Positions 8,575 through 17,221 of a stretch of DNA of 64,000 bases are shown piece by piece; within the stretch, counting starts at the first letter, position 1, and every line of letters begins with the position of its first letter. This DNA is from Paraburkholderia flagellata. GTDB lineage: Bacteria; Pseudomonadota; Gammaproteobacteria; Burkholderiales; Burkholderiaceae. The position numbers and the translations under genes were made by a program. The notes beneath the pieces were generated by a model. The model saw only the letters and a list, made by a program, of their open reading frames with translations, was not told the origin of the DNA and searched no databases. The DNA lies in NCBI RefSeq assembly GCF_021390645.1, contig NZ_JAJEJT010000002.1, positions 1,550,001 to 1,614,000 of the forward strand, in the 5' to 3' direction.

Positions 8575-8886
8575 GTCCCAACGCCATTTCTTCTACGTCA
8601 ACTCAATTGCGCGTGAAATCTTCACCACACCGAGTGAGATTTCGCGAAAGCGCCTGCCTCTTCGCCGCGGCATACGGCAATCTTCGCGCCCTCGCCTGAC
8701 GTGAATTCCAATTGATGCAGATTCCATTGAACCGCGTTCGCATCGCGCGAACTCTCGCGTTCGCGCCGTTTCCGGGGCGATAAAACCGTGCATGCCAGGC
8801 ACGTCGATTGCGGGGCAGGTGCGGCTTCGATCCACAGATCGGCGCGGCCCGCGAGGCAGCGCCGCAATGCAAGAAGGAAATCGATC
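8575..8886. other. Non-coding stretch with an isolated hairpin
   Basis: No supported gene lies between the terminator and the small membrane protein. The only structure seen is a hairpin at 8612-8646: a 13-bp stem with one bulged T and one wobble position, and the 8-nt loop CACACCGA. No U-run follows. Its role is unknown; it could be a leader or small-RNA element, or chance. Confidence 0.35.
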
Positions 8887-9063
8887 ATGCTCAAGCTGGC
8901 CCTGTTCTTCGCCGTGGTGGCCGTGATCGCGGCCTTGTTAGGCTTCACAGGCATCGCGGCCGGGGCGGCCGCCATCGCCAAGATCCTGTTCTTTATTTTC
9001 GTGGTGCTGTGCGTGGTCTTCCTTGTGATCGGCTTCGTGGTCACAAAGAAAATAGTCGATTGA
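8887..9063 (+). CDS. DUF1328-type small membrane protein
   Basis: A 58-residue, almost entirely hydrophobic protein with two membrane segments (about residues 4-27 and 32-52) separated by a small-residue turn, and a charged tail KKIVD. The pattern [23 protein letters not shown] is characteristic of the DUF1328/YtjA family of small stress-associated inner-membrane proteins. AAGGAAA upstream is a good ribosome-binding site, and the homology begins exactly at this ATG. It is a single-gene transcription unit between two hairpins. The function is unknown. Confidence 0.85.
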   Translation: MLKLALFFAVVAVIAALLGFTGIAAGAAAIAKILFFIFVVLCVVFLVIGFVVTKKIVD

Positions 9064-9086
9064 GCAGAACGGCAGAGACGTCAATC

Positions 9087-9126
9087 AAGGGCACCGGGGC
9101 GCGACGGCTCCGATGCCCTTGGCCTT
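9087..9126 (+). terminator. Terminator after the small membrane protein
   Basis: An 11-bp stem with one mismatch, AAGGGCACCGG paired with CCGATGCCCTT, then GGCCTTTTC. It lies between this gene and the end of the convergent molybdoenzyme operon, so it may serve both. Confidence 0.6.
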
Positions 9127-9127
9127 T

Positions 9128-10078
9128 TCAGGCCGCGCGCTGATAATAAAGGTTCTGCGGATGTCGCGCCTGCGCGAAGAAGAACCAGCGCTCCGCGACG
9201 AGGCCCGCGTACTGGATGACGCATGCCGCGAGGAGCAAGGTCGCGGACAGCGAATGCAGTGCTTGCGCGACCAGCGCCAGCGGCACCAGAAACGCAGCCA
9301 CGATAAACCCCCACTTCACCCATTGCATCGTCGTATCGGACTGGCCGTGAAAGAACTCGCGCAAATTAAAGGCGCTTGCCGTAAAGCCGCGCGAAATCTG
9401 CCTGACCTTGCTGGCCTGGATGCCCGTGGCGCTTTGCAGCGTCGAGCGCGGGCGCAACCGGTCGTTGCGTGCGAGTGTCGCCACACGGCTGACGCAGCCC
9501 GCAACGATCAGCACACACGCGGCGAGCCCAAGTGCCGGCACGATATCGGGGGCCAGCCAGGCCGCGCACGCGGTCGCAATCGTGAAGCCTGAAGCACAGC
9601 CAAGCAGGACGAAGTTCACCAGCGTGAGCGGCGTTGCCCACTCCTGAAGGAAGCGCAGGCAAGCATAAATCATTGCCGTGCAGGCAAAGAGGCCCAAACT
9701 CGCAATGGTCGCAATCGCACCGATGGCGAGCGACCAGGGTGAGTTCATCCAGTGCGCCAGTCCGTACAGGAACGTCGTGCCAAGAAACAAGGGGAGCGCG
9801 AGACACTCGCGCGAGAGCCACGAGGTGCGCCACATGGCGATGGCGCGCCACGCACGCTCAGGATGACCAAGATGGAACACCGAAGCGAGGAGCCCCAGCG
9901 CGCCGAGCACAACCGCGAGCCCCGCGCCGCAGATATAGAACTGCCGCGGCACTGCCTGCAACGGCGCCCATTCGGGATGCAACTGCGTGAGCAGTTCTAC
10001 GCCGAACAGTGCGATCAACAGACCTTGCCCCGCACCCGAAAGCGTGGTCAGGAAAACGACGGAAAATGCGGGTCTCAT
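9128..10078 (-). CDS. soeC: Membrane anchor subunit, DmsC/NrfD superfamily (SoeC-like)
   Basis: A 316-residue integral membrane protein with about eight hydrophobic helices, matching the DmsC-type anchors of molybdopterin oxidoreductases. It starts directly after the stop of the iron-sulfur subunit gene (TGA then ATG with no gap), so the two are tightly coupled. It would anchor the cytoplasmic AB dimer and exchange electrons with the quinone pool. I favour SoeC over DmsC because the catalytic subunit lacks a Tat signal. DmsC-family anchors are alike, so the substrate assignment comes from the A subunit, not from this gene. Confidence 0.75.
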   Translation of the reverse strand: MRPAFSVVFLTTLSGAGQGLLIALFGVELLTQLHPEWAPLQAVPRQFYICGAGLAVVLGALGLLASVFHLGHPERAWRAIAMWRTSWLSRECLALPLFLGTTFLYGLAHWMNSPWSLAIGAIATIASLGLFACTAMIYACLRFLQEWATPLTLVNFVLLGCASGFTIATACAAWLAPDIVPALGLAACVLIVAGCVSRVATLARNDRLRPRSTLQSATGIQASKVRQISRGFTASAFNLREFFHGQSDTTMQWVKWGFIVAAFLVPLALVAQALHSLSATLLLAACVIQYAGLVAERWFFFAQARHPQNLYYQRAA

Positions 10079-10945
10079 TCAAATCTCCTGCGTCGCGGCG
10101 GGCCGAACACGCCCGAACAGCGACTTCACTCGCGTTGCGAAAGCGGCCAGATTGAGCTTGCCCGAGTCCACCTGATCATCGAGCCGCTTGTCGCGCGACA
10201 TCGCCGGTGTGCCGCGCCGGATCGCCAGGCTCGCGAGGTTGATCGGCTCGCCAGCATCGAGCATGCTCGCGGGCGACGCCGCCGATGCGCCACCGCTGCA
10301 CCCGCACGAACCGCTGCCACAACTGCCTTCGGTCTTCACGCGCGGCAGATAGTGATTCGATGGCTTCGTGCCCCACTCCGGCATCAACTGATAGCCGCCA
10401 CGCGCCTGAATCGCCTTCGACGCATCCGACTCGGGGTCGTGAATGTCGCCGAAAATGCGCGCTGAAGTCGGGCACGCGAGCACGCAAGCGGGCTTGCGGT
10501 CGCGCTCGGGCAGCGCCTCGTTATAGATGCGGTCCGCGCACAGCGTGCACTTGGTCATCTCCTTGCGCTCTTCGTCCAGTTCGCGTGCGCCATAAGGGCA
10601 GGCCCAGGAGCAATACTTGCAGCCAATGCACTTGTCGTAGTCGACGAGCACGAGCCCGTCTTCCTTGCGCTTGAAGCTTGCGCCTGTGGGGCAGACCGGC
10701 ACGCACGGCGGGTCTTCACAGTGCAGACACGATTTCGGAAAGTGAATGGTGTCCGAATTCGGGAACTCCCCGGCTTCATAGGTTTGCACGCGGTTGAAGA
10801 AGGTGCCGGACGGATCCGCGTCGTACGGGCGCACGTCCGAAAGGCTCCCCGCCTGCCCCGAGGTATTCCATTCCTTGCAACTCGTCACGCACGCGTGGCA
10901 CCCCACACAGACGTTCAGGTCGATCACCAACGCCATTTGCGTCAT
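10079..10945 (-). CDS. soeB: Four-cluster ferredoxin subunit (SoeB/DmsB-like)
   Basis: A 288-residue electron-transfer subunit carrying four cysteine-rich [4Fe-4S] motifs in order: CVGCHACVTSCK, CLHCEDPPCVPVCP, CIGCKYCSWACP, and CTLCADR paired with CVLACP. It passes electrons between the molybdenum subunit and the membrane anchor. An unusual Gly/Ser/Cys-rich tract (GSCGSGSCGCSGG) near residue 215 precedes a hydrophilic C-terminal tail of about 65 residues. The gene lies 13 bp after the catalytic subunit gene. The start MTQMALVIDLNVCVGCHAC, without a signal peptide, matches the SoeB type. Confidence 0.8.
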   Translation of the reverse strand: MTQMALVIDLNVCVGCHACVTSCKEWNTSGQAGSLSDVRPYDADPSGTFFNRVQTYEAGEFPNSDTIHFPKSCLHCEDPPCVPVCPTGASFKRKEDGLVLVDYDKCIGCKYCSWACPYGARELDEERKEMTKCTLCADRIYNEALPERDRKPACVLACPTSARIFGDIHDPESDASKAIQARGGYQLMPEWGTKPSNHYLPRVKTEGSCGSGSCGCSGGASAASPASMLDAGEPINLASLAIRRGTPAMSRDKRLDDQVDSGKLNLAAFATRVKSLFGRVRPAATQEI

Positions 10946-10958
10946 TTCGGGGTCCTCC

Positions 10959-13871
10959 TTACTTGCGTGTCACAACATTGCGCAGACGCGCGGCGAACTT
11001 GCCGCCGCCCGCGAAATACGCCTGAATCCGCTCAACCGTGCCGGTCGAGCCAGGCAGCGGCTGCATCGGCGCGAACTGCGGCAGCGTGTGGTCGGCATCG
11101 GCCTCAGCAGGATAGATGCGCACGCGCACGTCGTACCACGCGGCCTGTCCCGTCACCGGATCCGAGTTCGAAACGCGCCGGCCATCACCGAAAGGCAGTT
11201 CTTCGGTAATCAGGTGATTGAGCAGGAAGCCGCGTTGCGACTCATTGGCGTCCGGGCCAAGATTCCATGCGCCCGCGGCCTTGCCGATGGCGTTCCACGT
11301 CCACACCGTGCCGGGCTCGACTGCCTCGCTGTAGCGCGCCATGCAGCGCACCTTGCCCCACTGCGATTCAACGTAGATCCATCCGCCGTCCTCGATGCCG
11401 TTTTCCTGCGCCATACGCGGATTCACATACAGGTAGTTCTCGCCGTGAATCTGCCGCAGCCACGCGTTTTGCGAATCCCACGAGTGATACATCGCCATGG
11501 GGCGCTGCGTCACGGCCGCGAGCGGGTAGCGTTCGAGATCGGTTGCCGCAAGTTCCAGCGGCGCATACCAGAAAGGCAGCGGATCGAAATAGCGCTCGAC
11601 ACGCGCGCGCAAATGCTCGGGCGGCTGGCGCGCATCCGTCTTGCCCTGTGCGGCGAGACGAAACTTCTGCATGACATCCGAATAGAGCTGGATAAGGATG
11701 GGTTCTGCGAATTTCCGGAATCCTTTCTCCACGGCGAATTGCAGGTAGGGCCCATTCATGCCGCGCATGTACTGAAGCTCTTCGGGCAGCGTGTAATGGA
11801 ACACGCAGTTATTCTTCGCGTATTCCTCCCACTGGCGCGGATTGGGCTCGCCCACGAGCGCCTTGTCGCCATCCTTGCCGCGCCAGCCAATCAGAAAACC
11901 AACGCCGGAATCAGGCGCGGTCTGGAAGTTGACGATGAAGTCTGGATAGTCCTTGAACTTGCGCCCGCCTTCGGCCGTCGTGAATGCCGGCAGCTTCAGG
12001 CGGCTGCCCAACTCGACGAGCACTTCCTGGAACGGGCGGCACTCGCCGGTGCGCTCGAGCACCGGCACGCGCACGGAATCCACCGGCCCGTCGAATTCCG
12101 AAATCGGCCGGTCGAGCATCGACATCGCGTCGTGCCGCTCCAGGTAGGTCGTGTCGGGCAGGATCAGATCGGCGAATGCCGTCATTTCCGACTGGAACGC
12201 GTCGCACACCACGAGGAACGGAATCTTGTACTCGCCATCCGGCCCGCGGTCGGTCAGCATCTTGCGGACCTCGCTCGTGTTCATCGACGAGTTCCACGCC
12301 ATGTTGGCCATGAAGATCAGCAAGGTGTCGATGGGGTACGGGTCGCCTCGCCACGCGTTCGTGATGACGTTGTGCATCAGGCCGTGCACCGCGAGCGGAT
12401 ATTCCCACGAGAACGCTTTGTCGATGCGCACCGGCTCGCCCGCTTCGTCGATGAAGAGATCGCTGGGCGCCGCGGGCCAGCCGAGCGGCCCAGACGGCAG
12501 CGGCGTGTTCGGCTTGACATCGTTCGGACTGCTTGGCGGCTTGGCCGATGGCGGCACCGCACGCGGATACGGCGACTTGTGACGGAAGCCGCCTGGGCGG
12601 TCGATCGTGCCGAGCAGCGACATCAGCACGGCGAGCGCGCGGATCGACTGAAAGCCGTTCGAATGCGCGGCGAGCCCCCGCATGGCGTGAAAAGCGATGG
12701 GGTTGCCCGTCACGCTTTCGTGCTTTACGCCCCAGGCGTCCGTCCATGGGATCGGCAGCGTGATCTTGTGATCGCGCGCCGTTTGCGCCATCTCGCGCGC
12801 GAGGCGGCGGATCGTCTCGGCCGCGATCCCGGTGATTTCCTGCGCCCATTCGGGCGTCGTATCCTTGAAGCGCTCTCGCAACAGCGCAAATGACGGCGCG
12901 ACCGGCGTGCCGTCGTCCAGCACGTAGCGGCCGTCGAGCGCGGGCTGTGCGCCGGGCGCGTGATGCTGCACGGCACGGCCGGTGTTCTCGTCCCACCACA
13001 GATGGTTTTGCGGGAACAGCGGATTGCCCTCGGGCAGACTCGCGTCCTTCACGAACAGGCCGAACGTGTCGCTCTGCTCGCGCATGTCCAGCAATTCGCC
13101 CGCGTTGGTGAAGCGTTTGACGAATTCGTGATCGTACGCGTCGGCCTCGATCAGTTCGTGGATCAGCGCCATGAACAGCGCGCCGTCCGTGCCGGGACGA
13201 ATCGGCACCCATTCGTCGGCAATGGCCGCGTAACCGGTGCGGATCGGGTTGATCGCAATGAAGCGGCCGCCCGCGCGCTTGAACTTCGAAAGGGCGATCT
13301 TGAGCGGATTGGAGTGGTGATCCTCCGCCGTGCCGATCATGATGAAGAGTTTGGCGCGGTCGAGGTCCGGGCCGCCGAACTCCCAGAACGAACCGCCCAT
13401 GGTGTAAATCATGCCCGCGGCCATGTTCGCGGAGCAAAAGCCGCCGTGGGCGGCGTAGTTGGGCGTGCCGAACTGCTTGGCGAAAAGGCCCGTGAGCGCC
13501 TGCATCTGGTCGCGGCCGGTGAAAAGCGCGAACTTTTTGGGGTCGGTTGCCCGCAGATGGGCGAGGCGCTTTTCGATCGTTTCGAGCGCCACGTCCCACG
13601 ACACGGGCTCGAACTGCGCTTCGCCGCGCTCGGCGCCCTGCTTGCGCATGAGCGGCTGCGTGAGGCGGGCCGGCGAATACTGCTTCATGATCCCCGACGA
13701 ACCTTTCGCGCAGATCACCCCCTGGTTCAAGGGATGTTCCGGGTTGCCGTCGATATAACGGACTTCCCCTTCACGCAGATGCACGCGAATGCCGCAGCGG
13801 CACGCGCACATGTAGCAGGTCGTGGTCTTGATTTCCAGCTTTTCGTCTTGAGTTCGAGCGCCGTGGTCCAC
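10959..13871 (-). CDS. soeA: Molybdopterin oxidoreductase catalytic subunit (SoeA-like sulfite dehydrogenase)
   Basis: A 970-residue DMSO-reductase-family catalytic subunit. The [4Fe-4S] motif near the N-terminus is exactly C-x2-C-x3-C-x27-C (C19, C22, C26, C54), followed by the molybdo-bis-MGD domains, with GGFCSANMAAG at the usual metal-ligand position. The start is taken as GTG 13871 because GGAGG lies six bases upstream; an ATG 51 bases further up has no such site. There is no twin-arginine signal, so the enzyme faces the cytoplasm, unlike DmsA or PsrA. With the B and C subunits this fits the cytoplasmic membrane-bound sulfite dehydrogenase SoeABC, oxidising sulfite to sulfate. A thiosulfate or polysulfide enzyme cannot be excluded without phylogeny. 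Confidence 0.72.
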   Translation of the reverse strand: MDHGARTQDEKLEIKTTTCYMCACRCGIRVHLREGEVRYIDGNPEHPLNQGVICAKGSSGIMKQYSPARLTQPLMRKQGAERGEAQFEPVSWDVALETIEKRLAHLRATDPKKFALFTGRDQMQALTGLFAKQFGTPNYAAHGGFCSANMAAGMIYTMGGSFWEFGGPDLDRAKLFIMIGTAEDHHSNPLKIALSKFKRAGGRFIAINPIRTGYAAIADEWVPIRPGTDGALFMALIHELIEADAYDHEFVKRFTNAGELLDMREQSDTFGLFVKDASLPEGNPLFPQNHLWWDENTGRAVQHHAPGAQPALDGRYVLDDGTPVAPSFALLRERFKDTTPEWAQEITGIAAETIRRLAREMAQTARDHKITLPIPWTDAWGVKHESVTGNPIAFHAMRGLAAHSNGFQSIRALAVLMSLLGTIDRPGGFRHKSPYPRAVPPSAKPPSSPNDVKPNTPLPSGPLGWPAAPSDLFIDEAGEPVRIDKAFSWEYPLAVHGLMHNVITNAWRGDPYPIDTLLIFMANMAWNSSMNTSEVRKMLTDRGPDGEYKIPFLVVCDAFQSEMTAFADLILPDTTYLERHDAMSMLDRPISEFDGPVDSVRVPVLERTGECRPFQEVLVELGSRLKLPAFTTAEGGRKFKDYPDFIVNFQTAPDSGVGFLIGWRGKDGDKALVGEPNPRQWEEYAKNNCVFHYTLPEELQYMRGMNGPYLQFAVEKGFRKFAEPILIQLYSDVMQKFRLAAQGKTDARQPPEHLRARVERYFDPLPFWYAPLELAATDLERYPLAAVTQRPMAMYHSWDSQNAWLRQIHGENYLYVNPRMAQENGIEDGGWIYVESQWGKVRCMARYSEAVEPGTVWTWNAIGKAAGAWNLGPDANESQRGFLLNHLITEELPFGDGRRVSNSDPVTGQAAWYDVRVRIYPAEADADHTLPQFAPMQPLPGSTGTVERIQAYFAGGGKFAARLRNVVTRK

Positions 13872-14106
13872 TAAAGGCCTCCATTTACGACTGACGGGTG
13901 TCCGGGAGCCGCCACACGCCATCTATGCGCTAGAAATGGTAGGCCTATATGATTGACTACTCAACTTTGCATTCCGGATACCAGTCATCACGAAATCCGA
14001 TAGTTTCGATAAGCTTACCCCGCTGTGGGAAACCCCGATATCCCGAGAGCCGCGCAGCGCGTATGGTCCAGCCCTTTGCCACCCCGAACCTATACGTTTG
14101 CGAATC

Positions 14107-14322
14107 ATGGATACACCCACAAGCCGCATTCGCAACCAGTTCCCCGGCCGGATCGTCGGAATCATCAGAGGCGAGGAGCATTCGGAGGTCGATGTCGCCA
14201 CGGCGGCGGGCATCTTCACCTCGGTCATCGAAACCCGGATTCTGGACCAGCTCGGCCTGAAAGCTGGCGCGACGGTCGTTGCCATCGTCAAATCCGCTGA
14301 CGTCAGGCTTGCGGCACCTTGA
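14107..14322 (+). CDS. Molbindin (single TOBE/Mop domain protein)
   Basis: A 71-residue protein consisting of one Mop/TOBE domain, recognised by SRIRNQFPGRIVGI at the N-terminus and VTSVIET-like and LKAGATVVAIVKSADVRLA segments towards the end. Mop proteins form oligomers that bind molybdate in the cytoplasm. It is divergent from the molybdoenzyme operon across a 235-bp shared region, so a role in molybdate supply or homeostasis for that enzyme is likely. The ATG at 14107 is used rather than an ATG 9 bases upstream; neither has a strong ribosome-binding site. Confidence 0.82.
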   Translation: MDTPTSRIRNQFPGRIVGIIRGEEHSEVDVATAAGIFTSVIETRILDQLGLKAGATVVAIVKSADVRLAAP

Positions 14323-14541
14323 CGCGCCCTTTCGAGTGGCCGCTTACCGCATCGGCCTTCCGATCTTTGGTTGATTTGTCCACCATAGCCTCGAGCCCCG
14401 CGTTTCCCGTGAACTGAAGGTATCAAAAACCTAAACGAAGTTTCATTTTAAGGGCCATTTTCGACACGTTTGCGTAATCGCCCGCGCCTAAATTTCCGGT
14501 TCCGCCACACACGAAGATTCTTCCTTCTCTACGGAACCGAA

Positions 14542-15714
14542 ATGAAAAAAGCGTTGTTGAACCTCCTCGCGCTCGCGGCGGCCGCCGCCTGCACGAGCGC
14601 TCACGCACAAAGCAGCGTCACGCTCTACGGCACGGTCGATGCGGGCCTCGACTATGTCAGCAATCAGAAGTCATCCACGGGGCATGGCTCGACGTGGGGC
14701 ATGCAGTCTGGCAACGTGAGCACGAGCCGCTGGGGCCTGCGCGGCACGGAAGACCTGGGCGGCGGGCTCAAGGCGATCTTCGACCTCGAGAACGGCTTCT
14801 CGGTCGTCAACGGCAAGGGCTCCAACGGCGGCTACATGTTCGGCCGGCAAGCGTGGGTGGGGCTTGGCAGCGACCAGTACGGCACGCTCACGCTCGGGCG
14901 CCAGTACGACGCGCTCGTGGACATGATCGCGCCGATGTCGGCCACGGGCTCCGGCTTCGGCGGCAACCTCGCGATGCACCCGTTCGATAACGACAACCTC
15001 AACAACGACGTGCGCATGAACAACGCCGTCAAGTTCCGCAGCGCGACCTACGCGGGCTTCCAGGTGGAAGGCGCCTACGCGTTCAGCAACCAGGGCGGCG
15101 GCTTCTCGAACAATAACGCCTACACGATGGGCGCTTCGTGGAACGGCGGCCCGATCAACCTGGCTGTCGCGTACTTCCAGGGCAACGAGCCCGGCTCGAC
15201 CACGAACGGCGCGCTGAGCGCCGGCAGCGGCACCGACAACGATCCGATGTTCGTGGCCGCGCGCACCCGCACGCTCGGCGCGGGCGGCAGCTATACGATT
15301 GGACCTGCGAAGGTGGGCCTCGTGTTCACGCGCACGATGGTCAACGAACCCACGCAAATCGCCCAGGGCGGCTCGCTCAATGCGTTCGACGCCGACTATC
15401 TGACGTTCAATAACTTCGAAGTGAATGGCCGTTACGCGCTCACGCCGCAACTGAGCCTGGGCGGCGCCTATACGTATACGGACGGCTCGGTCAGCCGCGC
15501 AGAGGGGAACGCGTCGCCGCACTGGAACCAGTTCATGCTGCAGGCCGACTATGCGTTGAGCCGCCGTACCGACGTGTATCTGGAGGGCGTGTATCAGCGC
15601 GTTTCCGGTGCGCAAGGCATTCCGGTGCTCGGCAATGCGTCGATCTATAACCTCGCGGCTTCGTCCAGCAATACCCAGGCAGTCGTCGCAGCAGGGATGC
15701 GCCTGAAGTTCTAA
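14542..15714 (+). CDS. Trimeric outer-membrane porin (OmpC-like)
   Basis: A 390-residue Gram-negative porin. The signal peptide is about 22 residues long (cleavage after SAHA), and the mature N-terminus QSSVTLYGTVDAGLDY is the hallmark of Burkholderiales porins. The 16-strand barrel ends in the terminal aromatic GMRLKF needed for BamA recognition. The ATG at 14542 fits the signal peptide; the frame extends upstream without purpose. A terminator-like hairpin follows. Parts of this gene, including its last 70 bp, are duplicated in a decayed copy at 17650-17885 on the far side of the toxin/immunity pair. Confidence 0.93.
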   Translation: MKKALLNLLALAAAAACTSAHAQSSVTLYGTVDAGLDYVSNQKSSTGHGSTWGMQSGNVSTSRWGLRGTEDLGGGLKAIFDLENGFSVVNGKGSNGGYMFGRQAWVGLGSDQYGTLTLGRQYDALVDMIAPMSATGSGFGGNLAMHPFDNDNLNNDVRMNNAVKFRSATYAGFQVEGAYAFSNQGGGFSNNNAYTMGASWNGGPINLAVAYFQGNEPGSTTNGALSAGSGTDNDPMFVAARTRTLGAGGSYTIGPAKVGLVFTRTMVNEPTQIAQGGSLNAFDADYLTFNNFEVNGRYALTPQLSLGGAYTYTDGSVSRAEGNASPHWNQFMLQADYALSRRTDVYLEGVYQRVSGAQGIPVLGNASIYNLAASSSNTQAVVAAGMRLKF

Positions 15715-15757
15715 GCTCGCTAACGCAAGTCATCAACGAAACGTGAACAGATGATGG

Positions 15758-15796
15758 ATGCGGGCAAAGTCATAACCCTTGTCCGCATTCTGTTTT
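15758..15796 (+). terminator. Terminator of the porin gene
   Basis: A 10-bp stem, ATGCGGGCAA with TTGTCCGCAT (one G-U pair), 11-nt loop, then TCTGTTTT. It begins 43 bp after the porin stop. Confidence 0.7.
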
Positions 15797-15827
15797 CCCG
15801 GACGTTTGCGGGGCTTCCCATTCCAGT

Positions 15828-15882
15828 CCGGCACGACTCGACGGCATCGAGCGTGAACTCGAATGCCATCGAATCGTGCCGG
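15828..15882. repeat. Long hairpin downstream of the porin
   Basis: Two 20-bp arms (15828-15847 and 15863-15882) match at 18 of 20 positions, and the loop pairs again (CGAG with CTCG). Both mismatches would be G-U pairs in a minus-strand transcript, so the minus-strand RNA could fold almost completely. It lies between the porin terminator and the toxin gene. The rest of this 431-bp gap holds only a weak promoter-like pair before the toxin gene (TTCACG at 16095, GAAAAT at 16118). Confidence 0.55.
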
Positions 15883-16145
15883 TTGGCGCCCGTAAGCATC
15901 AAATATCCCCGCGTATGGCCATGAGAGTTTTAAAAAACTAGCACCATCGACTTGTGAGTATTGAGTCGCCGCGCATCCTTATGGTCGGCGGCGACGTGCC
16001 GAGACACAGCAAACGCGCGCCGCCGGGGCCGACGTTGCATCGGAGAAGGAACACACTTGCGGGTGCTCAACATCCAGACCTTGTTTTGCAGATTTTCACG
16101 CAAACGCGGAGTACGCTGAAAATCCGAAAACAGGACAGGTAACTT

Positions 16146-17213
16146 ATGAAGTGGAACACGCTATACGTACCGCTTGAAACTGGATGGCAATGCACACTAA
16201 TTCCGGGACCGCAGTATTACGATCTGACATGTTTTGGGCGCGGCTACCGGGATCTGTCGGCACGCTGGCTTTACCCAAAAGCGGGGCGGGACCGCTACTC
16301 CTTTTCGTGGAATGCGCCGCCCCTTAGCGAAGTGGACGAAGGCGAGTTGTGGGAAAAGGACCGGCTCAGGCAACTCACGGAAGACCGGGCGGCCTTTACC
16401 CGTCATTTCCACCCGAACTGGGACTTGCGTACGATTACCGGGGAAAAGGCACTACGCGAGGTTCAGACGTTTGTCCGCGACCGGTTGAAACTGGCGCACT
16501 GGAACCTTCCGACCGATAACGCGGGGGTGCGGAAACTACTATGCGACGCAGTCGCATCCGGTCGGCTTGTGCCGGTAATCAACCGCGAATATCGGGGCCT
16601 GCCGCGCGTGGCACAGCCCGATCCCGAGCCGCAGCGCTGCCCCGCGACGGGCGGCGGCGGTACCGCGTATCAGCCAAAAGTCATAAGTTACGGTGAATTT
16701 CAGGCACTCCAGCGAGCCAACGGCGAACTTCCCTCACTGAACGCGTCCGCTGGGGGCGTTGGCGCTACGCGTGATCCCTTGCCTGACCTTGGGGTTGCGG
16801 CCAGGGCTGAAGATGGTTTTGGCTTGCTCGGCTTCGTTGAGGCGGCGGCGCGTGCTTTGCTCGGCGGCGGTGATGATTCTGACAGCGAAGGCGACGCCGA
16901 CGAAGCGGATTTGTTTGATGATAGCGGCGACGGTTCAATCCCGCTTGGCAATGCGCAACCGTTCAACTATCAGCCCGATATCCCGGAGGGCGATGACGAA
17001 AACCTGGCGGGAATGCCAATCGAGGGTGGTCCGCCTAATACATGGGTTGAGAATCCATCAGGTAGCGGACAAATACGGTTCTACGACGCAAATGGCAACG
17101 CTGCCTCAGATTTGGATTTCGACCATGATCACGGATTCGGCATTCCCCATGCCCACAATTGGGACGGAAGAATCCGCGACCTTGGCAATCCCGTTTCATT
17201 ACTTCCGTACTAG
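16146..17213 (+). CDS. Putative polymorphic toxin / secreted effector
   Basis: A 355-residue protein with no signal peptide. Three parts are visible: a folded N-terminal region (1-160, rich in Trp/Tyr/Arg, ending near VPVINREYRGLPR); a low-complexity middle with an acidic stretch (DDSDSEGDADEADLFDDSGD, about 240-260) and the phrase PLGNAQPFNYQPD; and a C-terminal module of about 70 residues with GPPNTWVENP, DLDFDHDHGFGIPHAHNWDG and a final NPVSLLPY. The His/Asp-rich end resembles toxin domains at the tips of Rhs/CDI/T6SS polymorphic toxins (I think of the 'toxin type 24' class, not verified). The next gene, 8 bp downstream, looks like an immunity partner. Codon use is less GC-biased than that of the neighbours, suggesting transfer. 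No PAAR, VgrG or T6SS gene is in the window. Confidence 0.6.
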   Translation: MKWNTLYVPLETGWQCTLIPGPQYYDLTCFGRGYRDLSARWLYPKAGRDRYSFSWNAPPLSEVDEGELWEKDRLRQLTEDRAAFTRHFHPNWDLRTITGEKALREVQTFVRDRLKLAHWNLPTDNAGVRKLLCDAVASGRLVPVINREYRGLPRVAQPDPEPQRCPATGGGGTAYQPKVISYGEFQALQRANGELPSLNASAGGVGATRDPLPDLGVAARAEDGFGLLGFVEAAARALLGGGDDSDSEGDADEADLFDDSGDGSIPLGNAQPFNYQPDIPEGDDENLAGMPIEGGPPNTWVENPSGSGQIRFYDANGNAASDLDFDHDHGFGIPHAHNWDGRIRDLGNPVSLLPY

Positions 17214-17221
17214 GAAAAGAC

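Noticed and set aside
10794..12893. 699-residue open frame on the plus strand opposite the molybdoenzyme gene
   Set aside because: It is rich in His/Arg/Ala without any family pattern and lies wholly inside the well-supported catalytic subunit gene. Long antisense frames are expected at this GC content.
15954..16142. 62-residue frame between the porin hairpins and the toxin gene
   Set aside because: No ribosome-binding site, no family pattern, and it overlaps the likely promoter of the toxin gene.
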